From Methanocorpusculum vombati (GTDB lineage Archaea; Halobacteriota; Methanomicrobia; Methanomicrobiales; Methanocorpusculaceae): a stretch of DNA of 64,000 nt. Position 1 is the stretch's first letter. Each line of letters starts with the position of its first letter. The DNA is taken from contig NZ_JAPTGC010000001.1 in assembly GCF_026891935.1 (NCBI RefSeq), positions 186,001 through 250,000 of the forward strand, written 5' to 3'. The notes under the pieces are model-generated. The model had not been told where the DNA came from. It searched no databases and saw only the letters and a list, made by a program, of their open reading frames with translations. Of this stretch, positions 16,089 through 23,718 are shown piece after piece. A program made the translations under genes and the position numbers.

Positions 16089-17527
16089 CCTTTAATCACC
16101 CCGAGCGGCCGGAACCGGGCCACAATCCGGGAAATTCCTGCATCATGCACCACCTGCACCACCTCACTGCTCGGCTTGTACACATCGGGTGCCTCTTCTG
16201 CAATTGCCGCAGCATTCGGGGCGCGGACAATAATGCCGCGTTTCGCAAGATCCTCGGCAACCGCCGCACCGGTCAGGCTCCGCTTCGCAGATGATCTGCT
16301 CTGCACTCTTCCTGCCCCGTGACAGGTACTGCCGAACGTCCGCTCCATTGCAGTCGTCGTTCCTGCAAGCAGATATGACGACGTTCCCATGCTGCCCGGA
16401 ATAATCACCGGCTGTCCTGCATCCCGGAACTCCTGCACAATCTCGGAACGGCCCGGGCCGAAGGCGCGGGTCGCCCCTTTGCGGTGGACGCAGACGCGGC
16501 GGCGGCCTGCCGCCGCATCTGCGGTCTCGTGTTCTTCCCACTTCGCCACATTGTGGGCAACATCATACACGAGCGGCATCTCCTCATAGGCGATACCGAA
16601 CCTCTTCACAAACAGTTCGCGCACCAGATGTGTAATGATCTGGCGGTTCGCCCAGGCATAGTTTGCAGAAGCCGCCATCGCCCCAAAGTACGCCTCGCCT
16701 TCCGGCGAGTGCAGGGGAGCACAGGCAAGCTGCCGGTCCGGCAGATCGATGCCGTACTTCTTCACCGCCTCTTCCAGCACCTTCAGGTGATCCGTACAGA
16801 CCTGATGACCGAGTCCCCGCGACCCGCAGTGGATCATCACGCATATCTGGCCTTCGGCAACCCCGAAGGTCTTCGCGGTTGCAGGGTCGGGGATCTCATC
16901 GATCGCCTGCACCTCAAGGAAGTGGTTGCCGGACCCGAGCGTCCCGCACTGGGGAATTCCCCGTGCCCGGGCTTTTTTACTGACGAACTCAAGCTCCGCT
17001 CCGGGCATCGCGCCGTTTTCTTCACACCGGCGGACATCTCCTTCCATACCGTACCCCAGCTCCACCGCATTCGCCGCGCCGTCCGTAAGCACATTGGAAA
17101 GATCATTCTGGCTGAGACGCACCGGACTTTTTGAGCCGACCCCGGTTGGAACCGTTGCAAACAGATCCTCAATGAGTCCTTTCATATCGGGAATATCCGT
17201 CACGGTCAGCGGCGTTGTGATCATCCGGACCCCGCAGTTAATGTCAAACCCGACACCGCCCGGAGAAATTACTCCCTCCTCCTCATCAAACGCAGCAACT
17301 CCGCCGATGGGAAACCCGTATCCCCAGTGAATGTCGGGCATGCCAAGCGAACAGCGGAGGATGCCGGGCAGTGTTGCAACGTTTGCAAGCTGGGTCAGCG
17401 CGCCCTCCTCAAGTCCCTCGGCAAGCCGGCGCGAGAGGAAAAACGTTCCCGGAACCCGCATGCCCGGGACAAATCCCTGGGGGATCTCCCACTCGGTATC
17501 TGAAATATTTCGTATCTGATCGTTCAT
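16085..17527 (-). CDS. rtcB: RNA-splicing ligase RtcB
   Basis: GTP- and Mn-dependent ligase that joins RNA 2',3'-cyclic phosphate or 3'-phosphate ends to 5'-OH ends, used in tRNA intron splicing and RNA repair. Conserved metal and histidine motifs are all present: MPDIHWGYGFPIG and GGVGFDINCGVRM near the N-terminus, then MIHCGSRGLGHQ, DVAHN, HRKGATRAFG, and TCHGAGRVQSR near the C-terminus. Length (480 aa) is typical of archaeal RtcB. No intein is present. The archease gene ends 3 nt upstream, and the two form an operon with a ThuA-like protein downstream. Archease is the known activator of RtcB guanylylation, so the pair is functionally linked. Confidence 0.96.
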   Translation of the reverse strand: MNDQIRNISDTEWEIPQGFVPGMRVPGTFFLSRRLAEGLEEGALTQLANVATLPGILRCSLGMPDIHWGYGFPIGGVAAFDEEEGVISPGGVGFDINCGVRMITTPLTVTDIPDMKGLIEDLFATVPTGVGSKSPVRLSQNDLSNVLTDGAANAVELGYGMEGDVRRCEENGAMPGAELEFVSKKARARGIPQCGTLGSGNHFLEVQAIDEIPDPATAKTFGVAEGQICVMIHCGSRGLGHQVCTDHLKVLEEAVKKYGIDLPDRQLACAPLHSPEGEAYFGAMAASANYAWANRQIITHLVRELFVKRFGIAYEEMPLVYDVAHNVAKWEEHETADAAAGRRRVCVHRKGATRAFGPGRSEIVQEFRDAGQPVIIPGSMGTSSYLLAGTTTAMERTFGSTCHGAGRVQSRSSAKRSLTGAAVAEDLAKRGIIVRAPNAAAIAEEAPDVYKPSSEVVQVVHDAGISRIVARFRPLGVIKG

Positions 17528-17530
17528 GGT

Positions 17531-17944
17531 TTAGATATCAAAGATGATGATGAGTTCATAGCCCGCGGCGGTTTTTGTAAACGAAATGCCGGAGTAGGAG
17601 ATACCTTTCACGCCGATACCCCCTGCGTGTTTTGTTCGATCGAACAACACACCTGACACGGTCCCGCAGACGGCACAGCCGTCTGCGGCAAGATCAAAGG
17701 AGACCGGCACCAGATACTCTGTCTCGGTAAGAAACAGCAGCTCCGACAGAAAGTTCACAACTCCTTCCTCGGCATCCTTTCCCCCGGCTTCGATAGGGAA
17801 GGACACGGTTGCCGCATCTCTCTGATACTTTCCGTACAACGTCTCCGCAAGCGCAAATCCGCTCTCGGCAAACAGTTCCGGAAGTGTCGGTGCGGTAATC
17901 CTCATCCGCACATCGGCGGTGTGTTCAAGTTCCTCAAAGGTCAT
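17531..17944 (-). CDS. Archease, RtcB activator
   Basis: Small acidic protein that accelerates the guanylylation of RtcB and broadens its nucleotide use. The N-terminus FEELEHTADVRMRI matches the family signature HTADv-[GR]. The C-terminal strand with GYELIIIFDI ends in the conserved acidic residue thought to help bind metal. I chose the ATG at 17942-17944, because the frame extension upstream is inside the preceding gene. The 11-nt overlap with that gene and the 3-nt gap to rtcB make a tight operon. Length is 137 aa, as expected. Confidence 0.92.
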   Translation of the reverse strand: MTFEELEHTADVRMRITAPTLPELFAESGFALAETLYGKYQRDAATVSFPIEAGGKDAEEGVVNFLSELLFLTETEYLVPVSFDLAADGCAVCGTVSGVLFDRTKHAGGIGVKGISYSGISFTKTAAGYELIIIFDI

Positions 17945-18215
17945 CGTTTTCGGTGTACAGAATCCGTGGAACAAGCTGCATATTGATCTCCGTAATCCAG
18001 GGAAGCTGATACTGGGAGACGTAGATCACATGACTTCCTGCCTTGATGGGAATGTCACTTTGTTTCGCCGGTTTGATTTTGACCGGCATCAGAACCGGAC
18101 CACTGCACGAGGTGCTGATCCGGAAATCCCCGCCGCGTTTGTCCATGTAGGTGATCACGTCGTCCGTGACCGTAACGGGAGAAAGAGGACGGGGTCCGTC
18201 CTGTTGCATATCCAT
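17934..18215 (-). CDS. Conserved small protein upstream of archease
   Basis: A 93-aa protein of mixed beta pattern (DVITYMDKRGGDFRIS, then SHVIYVSQYQLPWITEINM) that does not match a family I can name. It is the first gene of the operon that continues with archease, rtcB and a ThuA-like protein, and its last 11 nt overlap the archease start. The ATG is at 18213-18215. Co-translation suggests a role linked to RNA ligation or its control, but no motif supports a specific activity. It could be expressed just as a leader reading frame. Confidence 0.65.
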   Translation of the reverse strand: MDMQQDGPRPLSPVTVTDDVITYMDKRGGDFRISTSCSGPVLMPVKIKPAKQSDIPIKAGSHVIYVSQYQLPWITEINMQLVPRILYTENDDL

Positions 18216-18258
18216 TCCTTATTAGTTAGGCTCGCCCCGCAAAAAAGGTAAGGGAAGG

Positions 18259-18576
18259 CTAGACCGCTGTCGCGATCGCCTGCTCAATTACATCAACATA
18301 CTGTTCTTTGACTTCGTATACCCCAGTTGTTCCATCGGGGCTGCGGCGTGTAGAGAGAATTCCGAGTTTGGAAGCGATTGTGCCAACCATCGACGCGATC
18401 GAGTGGTAGCTGACACTGAATTTCTCCGCCAGTTTCTCGTGAATCTGCGCGACCGTCAGTGACTTTGCACGGACAAACAGGCTGAGCAGTTCTTTGCGGA
18501 TTCCTGATTTGTCCCGGGCAAGATACTTTCGAAGCCGGTTCTCTATCTCTTTTCGCAGGTCAGAAGGAGATAGCAT
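18259..18576 (-). CDS. DUF2551-like winged-helix protein
   Basis: A 105-aa protein found in methanogens, apparently DUF2551. The N-terminal helix is rich in Arg and Lys. The central part, SLTVAQIHEKLAEKFSVSYHSIASMVGTIASKLGIL, reads like a winged helix, followed by a wing STRRSPDGTTGVYEV. A DNA- or RNA-binding regulator is likely, but the target is unknown. I start at ATG 18574-18576 since a TATA-like box lies 24 bp upstream (18594-18605), which makes a leaderless transcript likely. The frame is open to 18651 without a better start. It is divergent from the neighbouring prenyltransferase-like gene. Confidence 0.7.
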   Translation of the reverse strand: MLSPSDLRKEIENRLRKYLARDKSGIRKELLSLFVRAKSLTVAQIHEKLAEKFSVSYHSIASMVGTIASKLGILSTRRSPDGTTGVYEVKEQYVDVIEQAIATAV

Positions 18577-18593
18577 ATTTCTTAATTTATTTT

Positions 18594-18605
18594 GAATATA
18601 TAAAT
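18594..18605 (-). promoter_or_regulatory. TATA box for a leaderless transcript
   Basis: On the minus strand this reads ATTTATATATTC, a good archaeal TATA box. Its centre is about 24 bp upstream of the ATG of the DUF2551-like gene, the distance expected if transcription starts at the start codon. Flanking DNA is strongly AT-rich. Upstream BRE purines are not obvious. Confidence 0.5.
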
Positions 18606-18680
18606 ATGTATCGTTAAATCCGGAAATTTTCCGGAAAAAGAGCGGATTCATATGTTCTGAAATGCAAAAGGTGTACAGCG

Positions 18681-19283
18681 ATGCTCTACCCGCTGTATGA
18701 ATATCTTATCCAGCGGAAACTGGACGCGGGTCTGTTTCCGGGAGAACTCTGTTTCATGCTCAGCGAAGCGGATCTTCTTGCAGATCCCGGACGGGTGGAG
18801 ACGGTTGTGGGCTGGTGCATGGAGTTTCCCGCAATCAAACGAATTATTTTTCACATAGCCTCAAAGGATCCCGCAGCGCTTGAGGGAGTGATGCCGTCTC
18901 TGGAGTCTCTTGGCGACGCAGTGTCGGTGCGCCTGAGTATGCCGTCGGGAGAGGTCATCTCCGGTGCGGGGATGCCTGAAATTCTGATTGTGCTTGGACG
19001 CAGCGGGCGCGAGGAGATCACGGGAGCAATTGCCGCGATCGCGAAGGAGGGAATTGATCCGGAGACGATTACGGAGGAGACGATCGAGTCGCATCTTTTG
19101 TATCAGGTGAATCCCGACTTTGTGATCAAAACGGGAGGCAGTCATCTGACGGATTTTCTGATCTGGCAGTCGGTGTACTCCGAACTGTTTTTTACGGACG
19201 TCAATTGGTGCAGGTTCCGGCGGCTGGATCTGCTGCGGGCTCTCCGCGATTATCAGTCGCGGGTCCGCCGTTACGGGACGTAA
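18681..19283 (+). CDS. NgBR-like subunit of a cis-prenyltransferase
   Basis: A 200-aa homologue of undecaprenyl diphosphate synthase. The C-terminal half is clearly of that family: NPDFVIKTGGSHLTDFLIWQ, ELFFTDVNW and the end ALRDYQSRVRRYGT with an RxG motif (RYG). The N-terminal part lacks the catalytic DGNRR motif and the usual substrate loop. This is the pattern of the non-catalytic NgBR/Nus1 subunit of eukaryotic heteromeric enzymes. A canonical-looking partner with DGNRR but no RxG lies at 22948-23718. By inference the two form a heteromer that makes the polyprenyl carrier lipid for glycosylation. DUF1848 follows after 3 bp on the same strand. Confidence 0.8.
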   Translation: MLYPLYEYLIQRKLDAGLFPGELCFMLSEADLLADPGRVETVVGWCMEFPAIKRIIFHIASKDPAALEGVMPSLESLGDAVSVRLSMPSGEVISGAGMPEILIVLGRSGREEITGAIAAIAKEGIDPETITEETIESHLLYQVNPDFVIKTGGSHLTDFLIWQSVYSELFFTDVNWCRFRRLDLLRALRDYQSRVRRYGT

Positions 19284-19286
19284 CCG

Positions 19287-20174
19287 ATGATCATCTCTGC
19301 CTCACGGCGTACGGATATTCCTGCCTTTTTTGCGGAGTGGTTCTGCAACCGCATCAGAGCAGGGTTCTGTTACGTCCGCAATCCCTACTCGCAGAAGATC
19401 ACGCGTGTGTCTCTGGCGCGTGGGGATGCGGATGTGATCGTGTTCTGGACAAAGAATGCGGCACCGATGATGGAAAAACTTTCTGCGATTGATGCATCCG
19501 GTATCCCGTACTATTTTCAGTACGCCGTAACACCGTACGGTTCGGATGTGGAGCCTGGCCTGAAGAAGCGCGGCTGCATCGAAAATTTTCTTGAGCTGTC
19601 GGAAGTCCTGGGAAAAGATCGCATGCTGTGGCGCTACGATCCGATCCTCATTACGGAAAACTATCCGGTGGAGTTCCATGCGGAGGCGTTTGCGCAGTTG
19701 TGCGAAATATTTTCGGACGCAGCCTGCCGGTGCACGATCAGTTTTGTGGATGCGTATCGTGCTTCACCCTATCGTCCGTGTACGGTTCCCGAGATGGAGC
19801 GCCTCGCAGAAATTTTTTCTGCGACGGCGAAATGTTTCGGACTGCCGCTCGTCTCCTGCGCAGAAGAGATCGATCTGCGCCGGTTCGGGATTGGTCCTGC
19901 GTCGTGCGTGGACAAAACGGTGTGCGAACATCTCTTGGGGCGATCCCTTCCGGTAAAACGGGATAGAAATCAGCGTGCGGCCTGCGGCTGTGCGGAGAGT
20001 GTTGATGTCGGGGCGTACGGTACCTGTAACAACGGTTGCCGGTACTGTTACGCCTGCGGCGGCCGGGCCGCCGGGGCGCACGATCCCGCATCCCCTCTGA
20101 TTGCCGGGTGGCCGACGGAGGAGGAGGAACATACGCTGCGGCGTACCGCCAATCAGACAACGCTGTTCACGTGA
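19287..20174 (+). CDS. DUF1848 family protein, radical-SAM-like
   Basis: A 295-aa protein of the DUF1848 family, which has no firm function. The N-terminus MIISASRRTDIPAFF is the family hallmark. The C-terminal region carries closely spaced cysteines: CGC, then CNNGCRYCYACGG, a CxxxCxxC motif like that of radical SAM enzymes. It is placed unusually near the C-terminus. Conserved VFWTKNAAPM and YQYAVTPYG-type segments are present. The gene starts 3 bp after the prenyltransferase-like gene, so they are probably co-transcribed. Its 3' end overlaps the convergent prepilin peptidase gene by 8 nt. Confidence 0.8.
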   Translation: MIISASRRTDIPAFFAEWFCNRIRAGFCYVRNPYSQKITRVSLARGDADVIVFWTKNAAPMMEKLSAIDASGIPYYFQYAVTPYGSDVEPGLKKRGCIENFLELSEVLGKDRMLWRYDPILITENYPVEFHAEAFAQLCEIFSDAACRCTISFVDAYRASPYRPCTVPEMERLAEIFSATAKCFGLPLVSCAEEIDLRRFGIGPASCVDKTVCEHLLGRSLPVKRDRNQRAACGCAESVDVGAYGTCNNGCRYCYACGGRAAGAHDPASPLIAGWPTEEEEHTLRRTANQTTLFT

Positions 20175-20934
20175 GAAGAGACAGAACTGCATCCGGCAGG
20201 CTGAGCCCTGCGAGTGCGAGGAGGTAGCCGAGGGTGATCGGGATCATGAAGGGAACGCCGTAGGTGATCCAGACGCTGCCCGCTCGCCGGTAGAGATCCA
20301 GCTCTCTGGCGAATTTTTCGGGGGATTCGCGGAGGTTGCGGATCGACAGGGCAGAGTTTTTCTTCAGTGCACGAATGGAGCTTGCGGCGGGAAGGAAGGT
20401 CCTTGCGATCGGATCGCCGTCTGTGATCTCCTCTGCGACAAAACCAAAGTACCGGGTAAGGGAATCTCCCGGAACCGGCATACCGGAACATCTGAGCCAG
20501 AAGGGTGCTTTTTCTTTGCGGATGGTGTTTCGGATCAGCAGCGCCGCAGGAACGATCAGAGCGATGACGCCTGCGTTGACGAGGGTTGAAAGAGCGAGCG
20601 ACGGAAAGATCCATGCGGCGAACGGGGTGATCGGAACGGTTGCGGCGAGAAGTATCATGGCTTTTGCATCCGCCCAGCCGAACATTCCTGCTTTTGCAAA
20701 CAGCCACATCATGACACAGACGATGAGGGAGATTGCAAGAATGCTGACTGCGGCCGCAGCAGGTTCCTGAAACTGCCGGTACCAGAAGTACAGGACTGCA
20801 GCTCCGCCGATACCTGCGGCGGGATACCAGGTGACGGTTAAAACGGTACGGGTTCTGAGGTCCTGCCAGGATGCGTAGAGAAATGTCAGGAGAACCGCGG
20901 TTGCGGAGACTGCGAGCGGCAGGAGATCATGCAT
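20167..20934 (-). CDS. A24-family prepilin/preflagellin peptidase
   Basis: Integral membrane aspartyl peptidase that removes the signal peptide of type IV pilin-like or archaellin proteins. The two catalytic aspartates are visible in SWQDLRTRTV (about residue 25) and in GWADAKAM (about residue 88, the GxxD motif). Six or more hydrophobic helices are spread from the N-terminus to about residue 250, with a cytoplasmic loop at about 140-215. It resembles archaeal FlaK/EppA-type enzymes, and which substrate class it uses cannot be read here. No pilin or archaellin gene is in the window. Confidence 0.85.
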   Translation of the reverse strand: MHDLLPLAVSATAVLLTFLYASWQDLRTRTVLTVTWYPAAGIGGAAVLYFWYRQFQEPAAAAVSILAISLIVCVMMWLFAKAGMFGWADAKAMILLAATVPITPFAAWIFPSLALSTLVNAGVIALIVPAALLIRNTIRKEKAPFWLRCSGMPVPGDSLTRYFGFVAEEITDGDPIARTFLPAASSIRALKKNSALSIRNLRESPEKFARELDLYRRAGSVWITYGVPFMIPITLGYLLALAGLSLPDAVLSLLT

Positions 20935-21007
20935 GCTATGTAGTGGGACGGGAAAGGTGATGAAATTTTAGCGGGCAGAGACTTTTCTGGACCTGATAAA
21001 AAAGAGG

Positions 21008-21385
21008 TTATTTGAAGATCTCTGCTGCTTCGGTCTTGCCGTACACATAAGACGGCATGCCGGCAAGCATGAACGCGACACGAAGTGCTTCCTCAACCTC
21101 TTCTAAGGTGACACCGAGCTTCTTTGCCCCCTGCATCTGTGCATGCAGTGCATGGTCGTCGCGCATCGCGGCAGCAATTGCGATTGCCATCAGTTTCTTC
21201 TGTTTGCGGGAAAGTGCTCCGTCCGCCCAGATGTAGTTGTCCAGTTTGAGGATTGCCTCGTGCATCGACGGGTCGGACTTGGCGAGTCCGCGGAAAAAGA
21301 CCGGAACATGACCGATGTTTTTCTCAAGTTCTTTCATGCCGCCGGTTTCCTGGTGGCAGCCGCAGGTGTGAGTCTTTTCTGTCAT
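21008..21385 (-). CDS. Carboxymuconolactone decarboxylase-like protein
   Basis: A 125-aa helical protein of the CMD/AhpD superfamily. The core AILKLDNYIWADGALSRKQKKLMAIAIAAAM matches the family. The usual redox CxxC of AhpD is absent: the corresponding helix reads AMRDDHALHAQ. Disulfide reductase activity is therefore unlikely, and a different role, perhaps CMD-like chemistry or binding, is more likely. Two cysteines occur in the N-terminal CGCHQ segment. I place the start at ATG 21383-21385, since the upstream 20 codons are not family-like. It is divergent from the flavodoxin-like reductase gene. Confidence 0.8.
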   Translation of the reverse strand: MTEKTHTCGCHQETGGMKELEKNIGHVPVFFRGLAKSDPSMHEAILKLDNYIWADGALSRKQKKLMAIAIAAAMRDDHALHAQMQGAKKLGVTLEEVEEALRVAFMLAGMPSYVYGKTEAAEIFK

Positions 21386-21488
21386 GGATGTATCACTTAC
21401 CCATATATCAGCCGGTTCTGCTATTAGTTTTTTAGATGATGACAACCACTGGTGTCAACCTGATTTATTATATGGTTCAAACGCATAA

Positions 21489-22106
21489 ATGCAGGTAATG
21501 ACAAAGAAAGTGCTGGCGCTGTTCGGGAGCAATATCCTTGGGGGGAACACCGACAAACTGCTGAGTGCGGCAGTCAAAGGAGTTGAAGACGCGGGGTGTA
21601 CGGTTGACCGGATCAATGTGGCACACCTGCATGCCGGCCCCTGCAACCAGACGTACTCCTGCATGATTGAACCCACCTGCGCAATCGAGGATGATATGCA
21701 GGATGCCTACCGCAAAATAAAACAGGCGGACGGCATTATCATCGCAACCCCGGTGATGACCTACGGCATTCCGGGTGCGCTCAAATGTTTCATGGATCGC
21801 TGCCAGCCGTTCTACATGGCGAAGTACTACCGCAAACAGCCGTTCATCACTCCGGAACATGCGAAGATCCGCCGCACGCTGTTTCTGTGCATCGGGGGAA
21901 TGAACGCGCCCGATGTGTTTACCGGGCCTGTTCTGACCACAAAGGCGTTCTGTGCGATTGTGGACGCAAAGTACGCGGACGAACTGCTGCAGAACGATAT
22001 GGATACCATCATCAATCTTGACAATAAACCGGAAGTTCTTGCGGCTGCATACGAAAAAGGAAAAGCGCTTGGTGAACGGATTGTAAAAATGCGGGACGGG
22101 GAATAA
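21489..22106 (+). CDS. NADPH-dependent FMN reductase-like flavoprotein
   Basis: A 205-aa flavodoxin-fold protein of the iron-sulfur flavoprotein/FMN-reductase group. The phosphate loop LFGSNILGGNTDKLL lies near the N-terminus, and the second flavin loop ATPVMTYGIPGALKCFMDR lies at about 80-98. A CxxxxxxC pattern (CNQTYSCMIEPTC) at about 52-64 resembles the cluster-binding region of methanogen iron-sulfur flavoproteins. Such proteins reduce FMN, O2 or H2O2 with ferredoxin in methanogens. An alternative ATG is 3 codons in. It is divergent from the CMD-like gene, and this pairing with an AhpD-superfamily member suggests a redox or oxidative-stress role. Confidence 0.8.
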   Translation: MQVMTKKVLALFGSNILGGNTDKLLSAAVKGVEDAGCTVDRINVAHLHAGPCNQTYSCMIEPTCAIEDDMQDAYRKIKQADGIIIATPVMTYGIPGALKCFMDRCQPFYMAKYYRKQPFITPEHAKIRRTLFLCIGGMNAPDVFTGPVLTTKAFCAIVDAKYADELLQNDMDTIINLDNKPEVLAAAYEKGKALGERIVKMRDGE

Positions 22107-22113
22107 CCTCCCT

Positions 22114-22917
22114 TTATCCCCTTGGTCCGAACGGCATCCCTGAATTCTGCGTGATGTTCACCGTTTTTCTTGCGACATTCCCTCTCATATCAACGGCAAC
22201 CACCGAGACATTTGCCGCGCCGGTAATGGTAGGGACAAAAACCGTTGTGACATGATTTGGCAGTGGCGTGGAAACAATGCGGGTTGATCCGTTTTCGTCA
22301 TAGAAAACACTCTCTACTTCTGCCGACTCCAATCCGTATTTGCTGAAAATTCGCACATCAACCCTGATTGTGTGGGGAACCACATCTCCCCAGTACACAT
22401 CCCCCTCTTTTGGTGCGAGAAGCTGTATCCGGACAGGATGCTCTGTGTCGTCCGGGGAGAAGGAAACCGTTTCAAACTTCAGCGGAATATCGGCCATATT
22501 CAGGGATTCATTCATGAACGGGACGGATCCGTTCAGACCTGCTGCCTTCTTCCACTCCTGATAGATCCGTTCCATCTCTTCATAGGAAGGCGGATGTTCC
22601 GCATCCACGTAGAGGATGATGTTGCTCATCGTCTCTGTCCATCCAAGAACCGGACCTTTGGGGTACCATGTCTGGTTCATGAAGGCACGAAGTTCCGCCA
22701 GTACCGGATTTTCATGATAGGATTCTGCAAATGAGTGGACCATCCATGTATTTTTCGGAAGAAAACCGAATGACTGGAGGGTCTGGTTTTCCGTCTCCTC
22801 CACCGTCGGAGTTGGTGATGCGGTTGTGTTGCTCAAATCATCCGTTCCGATACATCCCGCTGAACAGATCAGGCAGACGATCGCGACCGCCGCAAACACC
22901 ATACGCCATACAACCAT
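22114..22917 (-). CDS. Predicted lipoprotein, unknown function
   Basis: A 267-aa secreted protein with a signal peptide and lipobox ICSAGC at about residues 17-22. A Thr/Pro/Glu-rich linker of about 20 residues follows. The remainder is globular and includes a beta-rich segment ANVSVVAVDMRGNVARKTVN near the C-terminus, reminiscent of an Ig-like surface domain. No enzymatic motif is visible. The gene is 30 bp downstream of the uppS start on the same strand side but its own start is at 22915-22917, so it is not part of that operon. Confidence 0.7.
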   Translation of the reverse strand: MVVWRMVFAAVAIVCLICSAGCIGTDDLSNTTASPTPTVEETENQTLQSFGFLPKNTWMVHSFAESYHENPVLAELRAFMNQTWYPKGPVLGWTETMSNIILYVDAEHPPSYEEMERIYQEWKKAAGLNGSVPFMNESLNMADIPLKFETVSFSPDDTEHPVRIQLLAPKEGDVYWGDVVPHTIRVDVRIFSKYGLESAEVESVFYDENGSTRIVSTPLPNHVTTVFVPTITGAANVSVVAVDMRGNVARKTVNITQNSGMPFGPRG

Positions 22918-22947
22918 ACCTGAGTATGGTTGCCCGGCGTTCTTATA

Positions 22948-23718
22948 TTATGTGATCAATGTCTCGCGCATCCGCTCATCGTAGATGCGCAGCGCGCGCA
23001 GCATATCCACATATCGGAACTCCGGCCAGGTCGGCGTGCAGAAACACACCGCCGCCTCGTTGCCGTTCGCCATCCACGGCAGAAAGTTTGAGGTGCGGCG
23101 ATCGTTTGCCGTTCGGATAATCAAATCCACCGGCGGCATGGCAACTCCCTGGTACATATTCTCCGTTACCAGCTCCGGAGTGATCTGATCCGCGGAGATT
23201 TTGCCGGACTGCACTGCGGTGACAATTTTTTTCGCCGTTGTCACGATCTCATTTCTTCCCCCGTAGGCAAGGGCGATGTGAATAAAATAGCGTGAATAAT
23301 TTTTCGTTGCCGCTTCAACATCCTGAATCGTTTTTTTCAGTTCCTCATCCAGCAGCGACCGATCGCCGATCACCGAGACATTGATCTCGTGCCGGGACAC
23401 CCGTTCGTCGGTCAGCAGGGCAGAGAACTTTTCCATAAACAGCTGGTGGAGTTCCTCCTTCTCCTCTTCGGGTCGGCGGAAGTTCTCGGTCGAAAACGCA
23501 AAAAACGTTACATGACGGATACCCAGTTCTCCCATCCAGTCAAGCACCCTCTCCGTTGTGTCGGCGCCGAGTCTGTGTCCGTATCCCGTATCCTTCCCGC
23601 GTGCTCTGGCATACCGCCGGTTGCCGTCCTGAATAATCGCCACATGGTTCGGGATATGGGTGAGACTTCTTCTGAGTCTCTTCGCGTACACATTCTCGGC
23701 CACCGACCGGATGCTCAC
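22948..23718 (-). CDS. uppS: cis-Prenyltransferase, catalytic subunit (UppS-like)
   Basis: Adds isoprene units from isopentenyl diphosphate in cis to build the lipid carrier for surface glycans. The catalytic motif QDGNRRYARARG lies at about residues 30-41, and the FAFSTENFRRP motif at about 70-80 is present. The later segment reads RTANDRRTSNFLPW where homomeric enzymes have RTGGExRxSNFLLW. The C-terminus ALRIYDERMRETLIT lacks the RxG motif needed for IPP binding. The NgBR-like gene at 18681-19283 has that motif, so the two probably work as a heteromer. The GTG start overlaps the radical SAM gene stop by 4 nt in the lysS-radical SAM-uppS operon. Confidence 0.9.
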   Translation of the reverse strand: MSIRSVAENVYAKRLRRSLTHIPNHVAIIQDGNRRYARARGKDTGYGHRLGADTTERVLDWMGELGIRHVTFFAFSTENFRRPEEEKEELHQLFMEKFSALLTDERVSRHEINVSVIGDRSLLDEELKKTIQDVEAATKNYSRYFIHIALAYGGRNEIVTTAKKIVTAVQSGKISADQITPELVTENMYQGVAMPPVDLIIRTANDRRTSNFLPWMANGNEAAVCFCTPTWPEFRYVDMLRALRIYDERMRETLIT

